Assembly: GCA_023101725.1 (NCBI GenBank)
Contig: JALJCO010001058.1
Location: 349,186 to 413,185 of the forward strand
Length of the DNA stretch: 64,000 nt
From: Atherinomorus stipes
Taxonomy: Eukaryota > Chordata > Actinopteri > Atheriniformes > Atherinidae
Direction: 5' to 3'
The notes under the pieces were generated by a model. It searched no databases, was not told the DNA's origin, and saw nothing but the letters and a program-made list of their open reading frames with translations. Of this stretch, positions 52,801 through 64,000 are shown one piece after another. How positions within the stretch are numbered: the stretch's first letter is position 1; each line of letters starts with the position of its first letter. The position numbers were made by a program, and so were the translations under genes.

Positions 52801-55800
52801 CTGAGTCCTGTTTATCACCTCATTTGATTTATCAGGTTAACATTTTCTCATTAGCAAGAAACAAAACAAGGGTTGATGGGAACGTCTATTACAAGGATAA
52901 AATTAAAACTTCGTCCTCACAATGCAGCTTCGGGAAGTTCTGGTTCCAGCTGGGACATATGAATGTCATGATCTATCCTGGTTAAGAGATTTCACCGACC
53001 AGGAATGTCTACTGTACATGCTGCTGGAACTGGATGAAAACAGAGAAAACAGGGGTGAGTGACATCCATACACCCACAGACACTAACAGAACAGTGAAAA
53101 AGTTGCACCTGTGAGCCTTCTTGAAAATTCAAGCACCATCCTGCAGTCAGGGTCGGGGGAACATCTGCTCTTGTTAGTTAGATAAATGAGCTATAATGAA
53201 ACAGGCAATGAGTCTGGCCTTAAACTTCTCTATTTTGCAGCTATTGAATCAGAGCTGACAGAACTTTGAGTTGTCAGGGGTTTGGGGGCTTTTTTCCTCT
53301 AAATGTTCACAACATAGTTTCCTCCATCTGTAGTGCTAAATCAGCTCTTTTACAGCTGACTACAGATGTGGGTATTTCTCTTGTACTCCACAGACAGATT
53401 AATGTCCTCCCTGAACTCGCAGCCTAAAGCCACCCTGTTCATAACTCATTAAATACAATATAGTATCAGCCAAACTCACCGAACCCTGATTCTACAGCGA
53501 AGATGTTTATTACTGTAGGATGGATATTGGCTTGCCGATCTATTACATATTATCCATTCAGCCTTATTTATGACTTACTGCCATTTGCAGTTTGACTCTC
53601 TTTTTGTAATGGTGAAGGATGCTGCCGTTGTTGGCTTTTGTTGTTGTGTGCAAGATGGTAGAGGTGTGTGGCTGAAATTATCCGAGTGGGTCCAGCTGTT
53701 AGACTGTGTCCATAGTCAGTATTAAACTCTGGACATATATTGTTCCTCTTCTGCCACTCACATACAGGAAATAAATGTTTTTTAAAAAGTTACAGCAAGC
53801 ATTGTCTGAATAATAAAAAATTGATGAGTGATTGAATGTTTCAAGAACATTTATTATTACATTCATTCAATCTTTTTTTTTTTTTAAAAAAGATACTTAG
53901 ATGAAATGTTGATACCATTTGAATCAAAAATGGACACCAAGTCTAAAACATGACACCAAAGAGAACATCTCCTCAGTTGAATCAACGTTCTAATATGTCT
54001 CTTTTTTAACACACCAATATGTTTATTTAGTACGTAAATTATGGCACTATTCAAAGTAAAATAGAGTATGCTTTAGGGCATGCAACTGACAAACTTCAGT
54101 CTAACCAAATGAACAAACCACATGGGTGATATTACAGTTACAGTATTTACCTTTTCTTCATTTTATGTCCGTTTTTTTCATGAGTGATTCTGGTGTTATT
54201 CGCTACAGAAGTTCTCTTTTATCAGTGTGTTGGTGGTCTTTGAAAATAATTGAATCATTAAGTTGTTACAGGCCTCAGAGTGAGATATGTTTGGGGGACG
54301 TGACTGGCTTGGCTATCAAAACTCAAGGGTGTATGGGAGTAATGAAGAAAATGTGTGAGTGAGGCCAAGAAAACTAAAGACACATGTACATTGTGCTGAT
54401 TTGTAACTGCAATCTTACTTTTTTTTTTATCAGTGGAGTATATGGTGCATTTCCCACATAAATGTTTGTTGGCCTGTTTTAATTAGATTTCACTTTACTG
54501 TAATTATGATTTATTCCTAAACTATTTGGACAAACAGGTCATCAGAGGATTAAGGGGTATGAACATATTTTTTCTTGATTACACAACAAATACTATGCTC
54601 ATTAACATGGGAATGACTTGGTCTTGGGGCATTTTTAAGGGAGAAGGTTTACATACACAATGCTGAACTTTAATGTTCGAAACATAACATGCTGCAGTAA
54701 TATTCCATTATTTGTCAGAAACCTTGTTTTAGCTTCTGCCTCTTTAAGGCCTGCCTTCTAAATGACCCAGTCTCTTCTCATATTTACAGATTGGTCAGAA
54801 CTCCTGTAGAAACTATAGCTTTTGCTGCATCTGCTAGATGGCATCAGAAAATGTAGCATTGACCTATAGCTAAAAACTTTGTGCTCCTCCTTTTTGTCCA
54901 AATATTGTTGAAGGACATCTAAAACTTGGTACAGATAACAGTATTCTCATCAAACTTTAAGCCTTTTTCATAAAATGTAAGAACACTCTTTAAATATGTT
55001 TCCAAAAAAACAAGACAAACTTTTACATCCGACCAGTAAACCAAAAATCCATGTTTTGCAGAAATTTACTGTGGTTTGTTAGTGAGTTTCAAATCAGCCA
55101 TTGAAATATTGATCCCCCCCCCTCCTCCTGACCCAGGGCACCCTTGACCAGCATCCATAAGGGCCCATTCCCCCCTGATATGTCAAGACTGATTGCACCT
55201 CTTGGGTCATCGACTTGTACCGGTGCAGGGTCACACACTCATGGCCACTGTCTCAGCAAACAGGAGTTTATGGAGAATCGATGCTCACTGATAGGAAAGT
55301 CACGGGGGAGTTCTCCCAACAGGAAATGTTCTCAAAAAAGCACCGACTTGGCAGTCGGCAAATGACCAATAACACTTTGTGTTAATTAGGTTGTTAACAG
55401 ATGTCTTGTTTTGGTTCAGTGTTCTCACTAATACAGTTTAAATGCTTGCTTGGCCTTGATGGGACTAGATTCTCAGTGTTTATAGCCGCAAGCTACAAGG
55501 ACAGGAAACCTTATTATCATGTGTTTGCTCTCTTATGGAAAGGGCTGGATGAAGCATGAGGAAAGTTCACAAAGTAGTATAAAGACCATCAAAGTGTATA
55601 AAATACAGTCAAAAAAATAGCTAAAAGCTTTTGGGTTAAGTTAAAACACTTAACTTTCTAGTTCAATGTAAAAATACAATTGTACATAATATTTTTTCTA
55701 GACTCTTTATGAATCTAATTCTTAATGAACGTCATCATTTTACGTTAGCTTGTGCATCAAAAGGTCAAGCAAAACATACATGATAAAGATGGTATTGTAT

Positions 55801-56040
55801 ACTATTGCTGAAAAGGTTTTTTTAGAGTTTACCTCTTACTATGTTTAAGTGCAGCCATATTTTAGTTAATTGTTAAGCAATGTACTGTACTGTAGGCACT
55901 CTTCATTAAAATCTCTGTGAGCCTGAAGTAAAACTTTTAAACACCCTGTGTTCATTTGGAAATTATCCTGGCTTGTAAATGATTTATGGAGCCATTCCAG
56001 TCTTGTAATTCTGCTCATGGTAACATTCATTCATTTGATA

Positions 56041-56159
56041 ATTCATTCATTCAATTCATTCATTCATTCATTCTTCATTCATTCATTCATTCATTCATTC
56101 ATTCATTCATTCATTCATTCATTCATTCATTCATTCATTCATTCATTCATTCATTCATT
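56041..56159 (+). repeat. (ATTC)n microsatellite
   Basis: About 29 ATTC units with two small interruptions near 56053 and 56073. The frames reading SFIH repeats come from this and are not genes. Confidence 0.97.
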
Positions 56160-56329
56160 AACCATATTGACACCATATGCTTCTAATTTTGTGAGATAAT
56201 TGAGCTACTTTCCCCTTTGCCACTTGTAGCAACACAAGCCCAAACCATGATCATGCCACTTCCTTGCTTATCATTTTGAGAGATGGTCTTTTGAAAAGAG
56301 GGTAGCAAATGGACTACTGCTCAACCTGG

Positions 56330-56477
56330 TGTAGTCTTAAGAAGGTGCTGGAAATGGAAAACAACTGGTAAAGAGAGGAGATTTCCGCACACTTCATCTG
56401 TACAAATGTCAACTTTATTGCTGAGCTTTCGGTCCTAGGGGATCTTCATCAGAGCAAAAAAAAAAAAAAAAAAAAAA
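56330..56477 (+). mobile_element. Retroposed repeat with 22-bp A tail and a CTGATGA...GAAA motif
   Basis: The segment ends GATCTTCATCAGAGC and runs straight into an A tract (56456-56477), as retroposed sequences do. Its last part, on the minus strand, is CTGATGAAGATCCCC followed by TAGGACCGAAAGC. This resembles a repeat seen in many vertebrate genomes and the core of a hammerhead ribozyme. The left boundary is a guess and the family is not identified. Confidence 0.4.
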
Positions 56478-56863
56478 GAGATCTTTTTATAAAAATATTC
56501 TTCTTATTTTTCTAAATAGCCTAAAGCCAGGGTCAGCACCCAGCTCCCGAACTGCAAGTGGCTCCCAATAACATTGACTAAAAATAATTAGAACCAAAAT
56601 ATTTTTAAATATATACAAAATAAAGGTTTTAGCCGCTTTCTTCATGGAATAATTGCATTGAATTTCCACATCACAATGACACTGAAAGTACCTGTAATAT
56701 ATTTAAATCTATTTCTCTGGCCATTATTTTGGAATTTGGGGCATTTTTCAAACAGAATTGTTCACAACTATTTATTTATTTAAACTTTATTTATATAGTT
56801 AAGTCCCACTGAGACATGCAGTCTTGACAGAAGAAAATCCGATTAAAGAAAATGTATCTCTCC

Positions 56864-56878
56864 TTTTTTTTTTTTTTT

Positions 56879-56926
<48 letters not shown>

Positions 56927-57110
56927 AAAAAAAAAAAAAAAAAAAAAATTGTTTTATAAAAAAAGAAAAAATATTATATTATAAAATTAAAAAAAAAAAA
57001 AATTTTTACCAAAACAAAAAAAAAAAAAAAAAAAAAAAAAATAGGGGGAAAAAAATAGAAAAAGTAACTGTAAAAATAAAAAGAAAAATAATGATGAAGG
57101 AAAAAAAAAA
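56864..57110 (+). repeat. Low-complexity poly(T)/poly(A) block
   Basis: A T run of about 60 bases with a single A break passes directly into long A runs with scattered T, G and C to about 57110. It encodes only F/K strings. Such a T-then-A palindrome is hard to sequence, so the local sequence and length may be artefacts. Confidence 0.85.
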
Positions 57111-59218
57111 ATTAAGGACAAGTCTGATCACTGGTAAAGTCGTTTAACAGCTAAAATCTCTTTGGTTGCCCAAATCTTTGGATCACTTTAAAACTGTTTT
57201 TTTTTTTTTTTTTTAATTTCTTTCTTTTAACTAATGTACATATTACAATATCTATTTATTGTTCAAATACATTACCACATCAAATCTGATCTAAAAGAAA
57301 AAAGAAAGAAAGAAGTAGCTTCACAAAAAAGGTATCTGAGATGAAGCAGCAGCTTTGTTCTTCCATGTTACCACGTGAATTAGACAGATATTTTTTTCCC
57401 AATGAAACCCACTTCCTTATACATATTTTGCTTCCTAATACTGTATGTTGTCTACTACCATTTTACTACTGTTACTAGAGTGCCACCCTCTGGCCATACT
57501 GCCAATATCAGAATGCCCAGAGGCGCTGACTTCACGGATGTTGCAGAAAACACACGTGTTGTATAAGGTTATATATATATATTATAAAAATAAAAGAAAC
57601 AGTAGGGGCTTCTTTAGGTCTTGATGTGTTTTTGCGCTCATTTTGGAAGGAATCTGTTCAAAAGGATGCAAAACTTCTCAAACAGGACCTGCACATTAAA
57701 GGCAGATCATTAAAGGATAGCTCTGCCAGTTTGATCTCACTGCTTAACTGCATTCCTTTGCACTTATACATGAGTTATTAGATTTAATGTCTGCTTAAGT
57801 GAAATTTTTATGTATTTACTACATGAAGTGATCTACAGGAATTTTGAATTACTGTGTGTAAACTAAACATAGCATCATTTAATCTATTGATGCAAAAGCT
57901 GTTTTATTCTCATCAAAACAGTGGCAGCAGCATAGAAACCACTATGACCCATTATTAATTTGCTGCATAATCACGGGAAGACTGCAAACTTTCACTCTCT
58001 TCAGTATTCATAATTCTCTTACATGCAAAATTGTTTCAGTTTCCAAAGAGGGGGGCATTATGCACATCCAATAATTTGTATCACTGTCTTTTTTTTCAAA
58101 GTAAAGTACAATAAACTGCAGAGTGAAATGAAAGGCTGGCTAACTCTGCTGTCCACTAACTCTGGCTTCAGGATTAGAACATTACAGGTTTTATTATTTC
58201 ACAAGAACATTCATTGAATAAAATCCAGCATATTTTCATGCAGCAATATGATTCCCAAGACATTAATAAAGCTTCCATCTTCACTAATAAAGATAAATCA
58301 AGTCCAGATTAAGGTTACTCTGACACCACCTGCAAAATATCAGCTCTTCAGCTCTAGACAGAGAAATCTGTCTGACCAAATATCCTATTTATAACTTCTC
58401 TGGGGGATTTAGATTTAAAGCTTTTGTCTTTCATTTTATGAACTGAATAAAAACCTGCTTTAAGAGCTGAACAGACAAAATATGGAAAGTAAATGAAACA
58501 TTGGATTTAATGTAAAATCCTGGCGCTCAAACAGTGCATATGTTTCTTACAAAAACATCTTCCTCTGACATCTTATGTGAGATTGCAGTTTTTCTGTGAT
58601 ATGCTGAAATATTTGCCACCAGGAGACGGTTGGATCAAAACCAAATTACTCCTGAACTCTGTGACCTAATGTGGCAGATCAACCTTTATCTGTCTTGATT
58701 TTCATGAGTCATGATGTCGTCATCTTGTCAAGAAATTCAGCTTCTCACTTCACTTCCCAGCCTGCAGCATCAGTGTGAACTGGCCAGAATTCCTTACAAA
58801 TGCCAAAAGTTATTGCCCTGGCACCTCATGAAAACTGTTATTTACTGGCCGAACGAATCAGGTTTCCTAACTGCTTTCTGGGAACTGAGATTAGCAGTAA
58901 TTTCAGATGTTGTTGAGATTGCCAACTTTCTTAGAGCTAAACTGGGTCCAAACTGCAATTCATATAGATAAAAATCTGTATATAAACCATAACACATGGA
59001 GAAGACTGATAGATTATTGGTAGACTTGGATAATTGTATGTGATGTACAGTCTTCATAAGCTTGTGCAAATGATGCATAAATATTCAAGTTTGTTACTTG
59101 AGACAAATCAAGGCAGACTTTTTTATGATGGCACAATTCTCAGATCTCATTGGATGATTTAAGTGTGACATATTTAAATATTGAACATTTGCTCTCAATA
59201 AGGATCAGGACAAGTTTG

Positions 59219-59289
59219 TATTATTATTTTTATTATTTTTATTATTCTTATTATTCTTATTATTCTTATTTTATTACTATTATTATTTT
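59219..59289 (+). repeat. TTA/TTC-rich imperfect trinucleotide tract
   Basis: Imperfect repeats of TTATTA, TTTTTATTA and TTCTTATTA over about 70 bp. Confidence 0.85.
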
Positions 59290-62241
59290 CAGCCAACATA
59301 CAGCTTTCACTCCAAGATAAAACTCTAAAAAGAAAATATCAGATTTATTGTATTTTGTTGCATGTCTCTTTTGAATTGAGAAGCTCAGCATAGTTTGTGG
59401 CCTAATGACTCATTCTAAAACTTGATAAAAGCTATAATTGGGGGGGTTGTTTAGTGTTTTTAATGTCCCAAGAGAAGAACTTCCCTGATGTGTTAAGGCC
59501 ATGTTATGCTTTCATGACTTCCCAGCTGCTAGCTTTTACAAGCATCCAAGCTGCTGAATTTGTTGTTCTGTTGAGATCTCATCATTTTTATGCTTCGGAA
59601 AGATGTTTTTGATCTGATATTCCTTCTACAAGAATGATAAATATGTCACTGAAGCATTAATCCTGATTTTCTCCAAGAATGTTTCCAAGATCTTTCCAAA
59701 AATAATGTTTTTTTAATTCAGCTTCAGAGCTTTGATGTGTTTGCATGTATCACATGTTTCTTATTTGTTAAAAAACCATAAAGTGTACTCAATGCTATTT
59801 CCAATTTTCTGCTTGCTATTAAAGGTAAATTAATTTTAAAAGGAAATGCATAGAAGATTTGATTGTGTAGTTTCAAACTCTCCGCAGAAAACTGACAAAA
59901 TAAGCAGCAAACTGAATATCTTATCGACTATCATCCAGTTCATGGGAAAGACCCTTTTTTTTATATAATTTAAAGTTTTTTCACTCTTCTTACATTTCTC
60001 AAGGGGCCTGCTCTTGGCTTGCCTAGCCCTCATCACATCATTTTGATACCATCTGCTTTGGATAGGACAATGAGCGTAGTATTTTGTTTTTTAACCGCCT
60101 GGATCTTTGAAATCACAATGTGCTCTTATCTCCCTCCCCTGCTCCACTTTTCTCAGCTTCCCTTTCATGTCAACAGCAGGAAATGCATCGACTGTCACTT
60201 TTTCAAGCTTAGAAATGCACATGAAAACACTTCTTTCTGTGAAAACCAAGCCCACTGCGTCCCCACATGTAGGACGTACCTTTAAGTGTGATGCAAACAG
60301 TAGCTCTCCATCTCACAGTGTCTTATAAGTAAAACTCTACAGTGTGAGCTATATACAATATTTCATGATCACTTATTCCCCATGCTGTAGTTTCTGATGT
60401 CTCCCAGCTGTTCAGCATCTGTAGATTTGTGTTTCCTGCCCAGATTAAGAAGGTCTGTTGATTCATGAGCACGTTTCCCAAGCTTGTATGTTCAGCCTGT
60501 TCCTGTTGCTTACCATGCCATGTCTACGAGTCCTGTAACCTGATCCTGGACCCAGAAGAGTGCATAGGTCAGTGCTTGTAGCGCACCATCAGTGCCACAA
60601 GGCATTCTGTCTAATAGTTACAAGACATGCCACCCCCCTCTCAGTGGTGGCAGGCCAAATCCCTTGTCATTGCAGACATGAGATGGACTGCAGTGTGCAG
60701 ACTCCTCAAGTTAAGCTGGCATTTCCTTCAGTGACTTCTTCACGTTGATAAGAGCCCTCCCAGGAGAGAGCAGAAAGAAGGGGGAGGAAGGCACACGTAT
60801 AATGGCTAGTGTCACGTGAGTGTGTAAGACCTACTTACCAGAGCCCATGTCAGATTTTATCTGTTATATGTAGGGCTGCAGAGAGATGGGACAGTGCTGG
60901 GAGAGAGCTGTCCCCTGGGATGGTGAGCCCCCTTTCTCTCACCCCCTCCCCGGCACAGCCGTAAAGCTGCTGGGTATCTCTGTGGTGAAAGTGGACGAAG
61001 TCACGATAGAAAGGATCAAGATTCCTTCTGGTCACAGTGTGGGAATTTATCCTCTCAGGAGGAAGCAGGAATACTAAGAAGAGAAGGAAAACCACAGGGA
61101 GGAGGTCAAGAGGGAGGGGGAATCACTTGTAACTGCACCATCAAAAGCAGCAGATGTGGGACTTCTCTTCCCCCTCAGTTCCCCCGGTTTGAGAAAGAGG
61201 AACCCTCTTTGCTCTAAATCTTAGCATTAATTTCCAAATAATGGCCCATTTAGTCCCCTGCTGCAGCATTTCTTGAGGGCGTCCCGCATGTACACTTCTG
61301 TGTGTTATGACCACAGTGTCACATAAATCACCAGCATTTTTCTTCCGTGTGATTAATCTCTCCATCTTTAGCGAGCTGGATGTGCAGGTGCCTGTGGGCT
61401 GGTGTTTCTTTATAACCAGGTGTAGTGGGGTGCAAGCAAAGAGGTTACTGTGGAACATTAGAGGAGAGTGACAATTGAACTGGTCCAAAATATGTCAGAA
61501 TGATGGATGAGTTCACTTTTAAGTGTTTGCTTTTGTATCTGGGGGGAAATCCAAGATCAGGTGTAAACAAGGAGCGCGACTTTTCTCTGATCACAGACAA
61601 AGTTGATGACTGTGAGAATTTGGAATACCAGCTTTTCAGTTGTGTCATATTTTCATTTTTTGTTTTTTCACCAGCAGGTTATTGAATTAACGTATACTAA
61701 TCACTGAACCTTACATAGTTTACATTGTTAAATCAATGTTGAATAAAATGCTTTAATAACAATCTCTGAAATCAAAGTTTCTTTTGTTTTGTATTCTCTG
61801 CGTAAGAATCAGATTCAAACTCAGCCAAGTAATTTGTTAACATTAAATATTAAGGACCATTTGTGATGCCATCTTCCTTCAATGAGAAGGAACAGTCAAC
61901 TTTATCTGACTAAAGAAGTCGCACATTTATCAGTTCAGGAACTCATTAAGTTGATGTGGGACTGTTACATTTTATAACTTGCCAAGAACTAAATAGATGC
62001 AAAAAATGGTGTCCTAAAAATCAATGCTGGGTAATCTTTATTTGCAGTTTAGTAATGTGACTGGCCAGCAGTATCCAAAAATTGAGAAATTAAGATAAAA
62101 GAGGTTTCATCACTCTGTGAAGGGAAATAGTTCAACAAATTTCAGACACTATTACTAATAAAATCATAAAGAGACTGAAATTTATCAGCCACTGTACCAG
62201 ATATCAAATGTTATTGTTGATCCTAGAGGGTGGGTGCATGT

Positions 62242-62243
<2 letters not shown>

Positions 62244-62272
<29 letters not shown>

Positions 62273-62285
62273 TATCTTATCTTAT
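62244..62285 (+). repeat. (CTTAT)n pentanucleotide microsatellite
   Basis: Eight uninterrupted CTTAT units. The open frame across it is not a gene. Confidence 0.95.
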
Positions 62286-64000
62286 ATCAAATTACTTATT
62301 GAACTTAGAGGATACTCTAACAACAACAGAACAGCTTAAAACCAGTGTAAGATTTCTGGTCCTCAGGCAACACTGTGTTAATAAAAGACACAAGTCTGTC
62401 TTGAACAGACAGTGAACCAAAGTTTGTCCCTTTCATGAAGAAACAATCATAGTCAGAAAAGTCTAAACTTATTATTTTCAATGTTTATATTCTTGAACTT
62501 TGTATCTTTTGGACTCATAATCCAATTTGTCATTAGCACATGACTTAAAAGCCACCATCTTTACAAAGGTAGCAGGTGCATAAGTTCACATTGCATGGGT
62601 AACATATATTCAGGCATCATAATACTGAACATGTACATACAGGTTATAGAGCAACAAGTACTGTTCAGTGTTCAGTGGATGTCTATTTAGTGAAGATCTT
62701 GATCACTTTGCAATGCAATGCTAAACCACATTCTGCATGCACTACAACAATATAAGAGTTTGCATGCTACAGTGGCCTGGCTGCAATCAAGACCTTGAAA
62801 AGATTTGGTGTATTATGTAATGAAAGAATAGAATAAAAGGTTTTTACCTGAAGCTGAAGTTTTGTGTTTAAAGAGGAGGTAATACAACAGTTATTAGTAA
62901 GCACAGTCATATAACTGTATTTTTAAATATGTTACCTACATCAAATTTAAGATTTCCAAATATCCAGAGAGTTGTGTGAATTATAATCAAATAAATCATC
63001 AGTAAAACAGTTTTAAAAATGGCGAAACAGCGTTCATCAGGGTATGTTTGTCTACGTTTTACTCAAAATTGACTGAGTAATTATTGTAGTTAATGAAGGA
63101 GCAGTTGTGTGGTAGATGGAGGCGGGTACACCACTGTAGCAGTCCTGCTGATATGAAAGCCCTCTGTACATCTCCAGCAACGCCGGCCAACCCCCATCAG
63201 CACCAGTTTGTATGTGTCAGTGTGTCTGTACGCGTCTTCCATCAAACCTCCTTTTAATCCCAGGTCATTCAGGTCTACTTAAACACTGAGCCACAGAATG
63301 TAAACACAGCCTTATTAACACTGCCAGACTCAGTAATCTTCCACCGTAACCTTCAACCACGACTTGATCTTTAACCTCCGATGTGCTTTGCTCATTATCG
63401 CATGGTGCAGCATTGTTTGATTTATATGAAAAAAAAATTACACTTCACACTGCATAGAGTTCAGCTCTCATCACAAAAATATTTGACTGTTTTTCCTAAA
63501 TAAATTAGACACATTAGTCAAGAGATAGTATGTATTTACATAATGTTTCATGGAATGTAACCAAGGTTGACTTGGTGTTGATAAGATGTTGACAAGAGTT
63601 TTAAATGGTTTCTAGCTTGCAGACAAAAACACATTTAGCTAAATATGATGACAGCTGTCCTGAAATGCCCATCTTGAATATTCCTTATTAACGCACACAT
63701 TCACAATTTGATTTCTTTTAGCTGGAAGACATTTCCTCCAGTTTAACAGGTGTGCCGAGATAGTGAGGACTGATTTATCCCAGCCAGTAATATCTTTGCT
63801 TTTATAGAGGAAGCTCTGTCTGAATCTTTGTCTGCCTGTCCTGTTTACTGTACTTGTCTCTTTTTCATCTTTTTCCCATTGATTGATAGCAACCCAAGCA
63901 AGTGCATTGTCAAGAGTGAAGTCATTTGACTCAGCAATCTTTAAATTTGTGTGAAAAAAAAAATCATTGGTGCAGGATCAAGAGACACAAACCATGCATA

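Larger units (their letters stand above)
46875..64000. other. Gene-free right flank
   Basis: No exon with convincing protein similarity and splice sites. Recognised contents, listed separately, are an ATTC array, a retroposed repeat with A tail, a T/A low-complexity block, a TTA-rich tract and a CTTAT array. A-rich runs occur at 47090-47106. Single-copy-looking sequence around 49660-50180 could be conserved non-coding DNA. A 46-codon frame at 52922-53062 followed by a splice-donor-like site is the only coding hint, and it is weak. The remainder is AT-rich without recognisable content. Confidence 0.6.

Noticed and set aside
56824..57147. 107-codon frame of F and K runs
   Set aside because: Translation of the T/A low-complexity block.

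Overview
The window is nuclear DNA of a ray-finned fish, most likely a percomorph teleost. The evidence is vertebrate protein-coding genes split by mostly short introns, teleost-style repeats (a SINE/LINE tail, tRNA-derived repeats, small palindromic hAT-like elements, GATA, TA and ATTC microsatellites), and the vertebrate-conserved block exoc5 / ap5m1 / slc35f4. That block corresponds to human 14q22-q23, where OTX2 lies on the exoc5 side. About 90% of the window is intron or intergenic. The raw open frames are otherwise nearly all chance or repeat-derived.

Layout. 1-7.3 kb: gene-free DNA, probably the otx2-exoc5 interval (otx2 itself is not present). 7.33-17.0 kb, minus strand: exoc5 (Sec10), complete in 18 coding exons, 708 codons plus stop. 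Every junction was placed by reading, and one intron uses a GC donor. 17.0-17.37 kb: a 372-bp head-to-head promoter with NRF1-like, ETS-like and YY1/TISU-like motifs. 17.37-20.65 kb, plus strand: ap5m1 (mu subunit of AP-5), 8 coding exons, complete except for a one-base deletion in a C tract of exon 4. 20.65-29.6 kb: intergenic DNA with a decayed THAP-domain DNA transposon, a tandem tRNA-like repeat and a double hairpin. 30.1-46.8 kb, minus strand: slc35f4, a multi-pass solute carrier of the DMT superfamily, with two phase-compatible alternative first coding exons (38.9 kb and 46.7 kb). 46.9-64 kb: gene-free DNA with microsatellites, a retroposed repeat and a low-complexity T/A block that looks like an assembly problem.

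Functions. Exoc5 is a core subunit of the exocyst, which tethers secretory vesicles to the plasma membrane. Ap5m1 is the cargo-binding type subunit of the AP-5 coat on late endosomes. Both are housekeeping trafficking genes and share one short promoter region. Slc35f4 is an orphan transporter, convergent with ap5m1 and under separate control. I found no bacterial, viral or CRISPR-like system. The most unusual items are the ap5m1 frameshift, the GC-AG intron beside a CT microsatellite in exoc5, the alternative slc35f4 N-termini and the THAP-carrying element.
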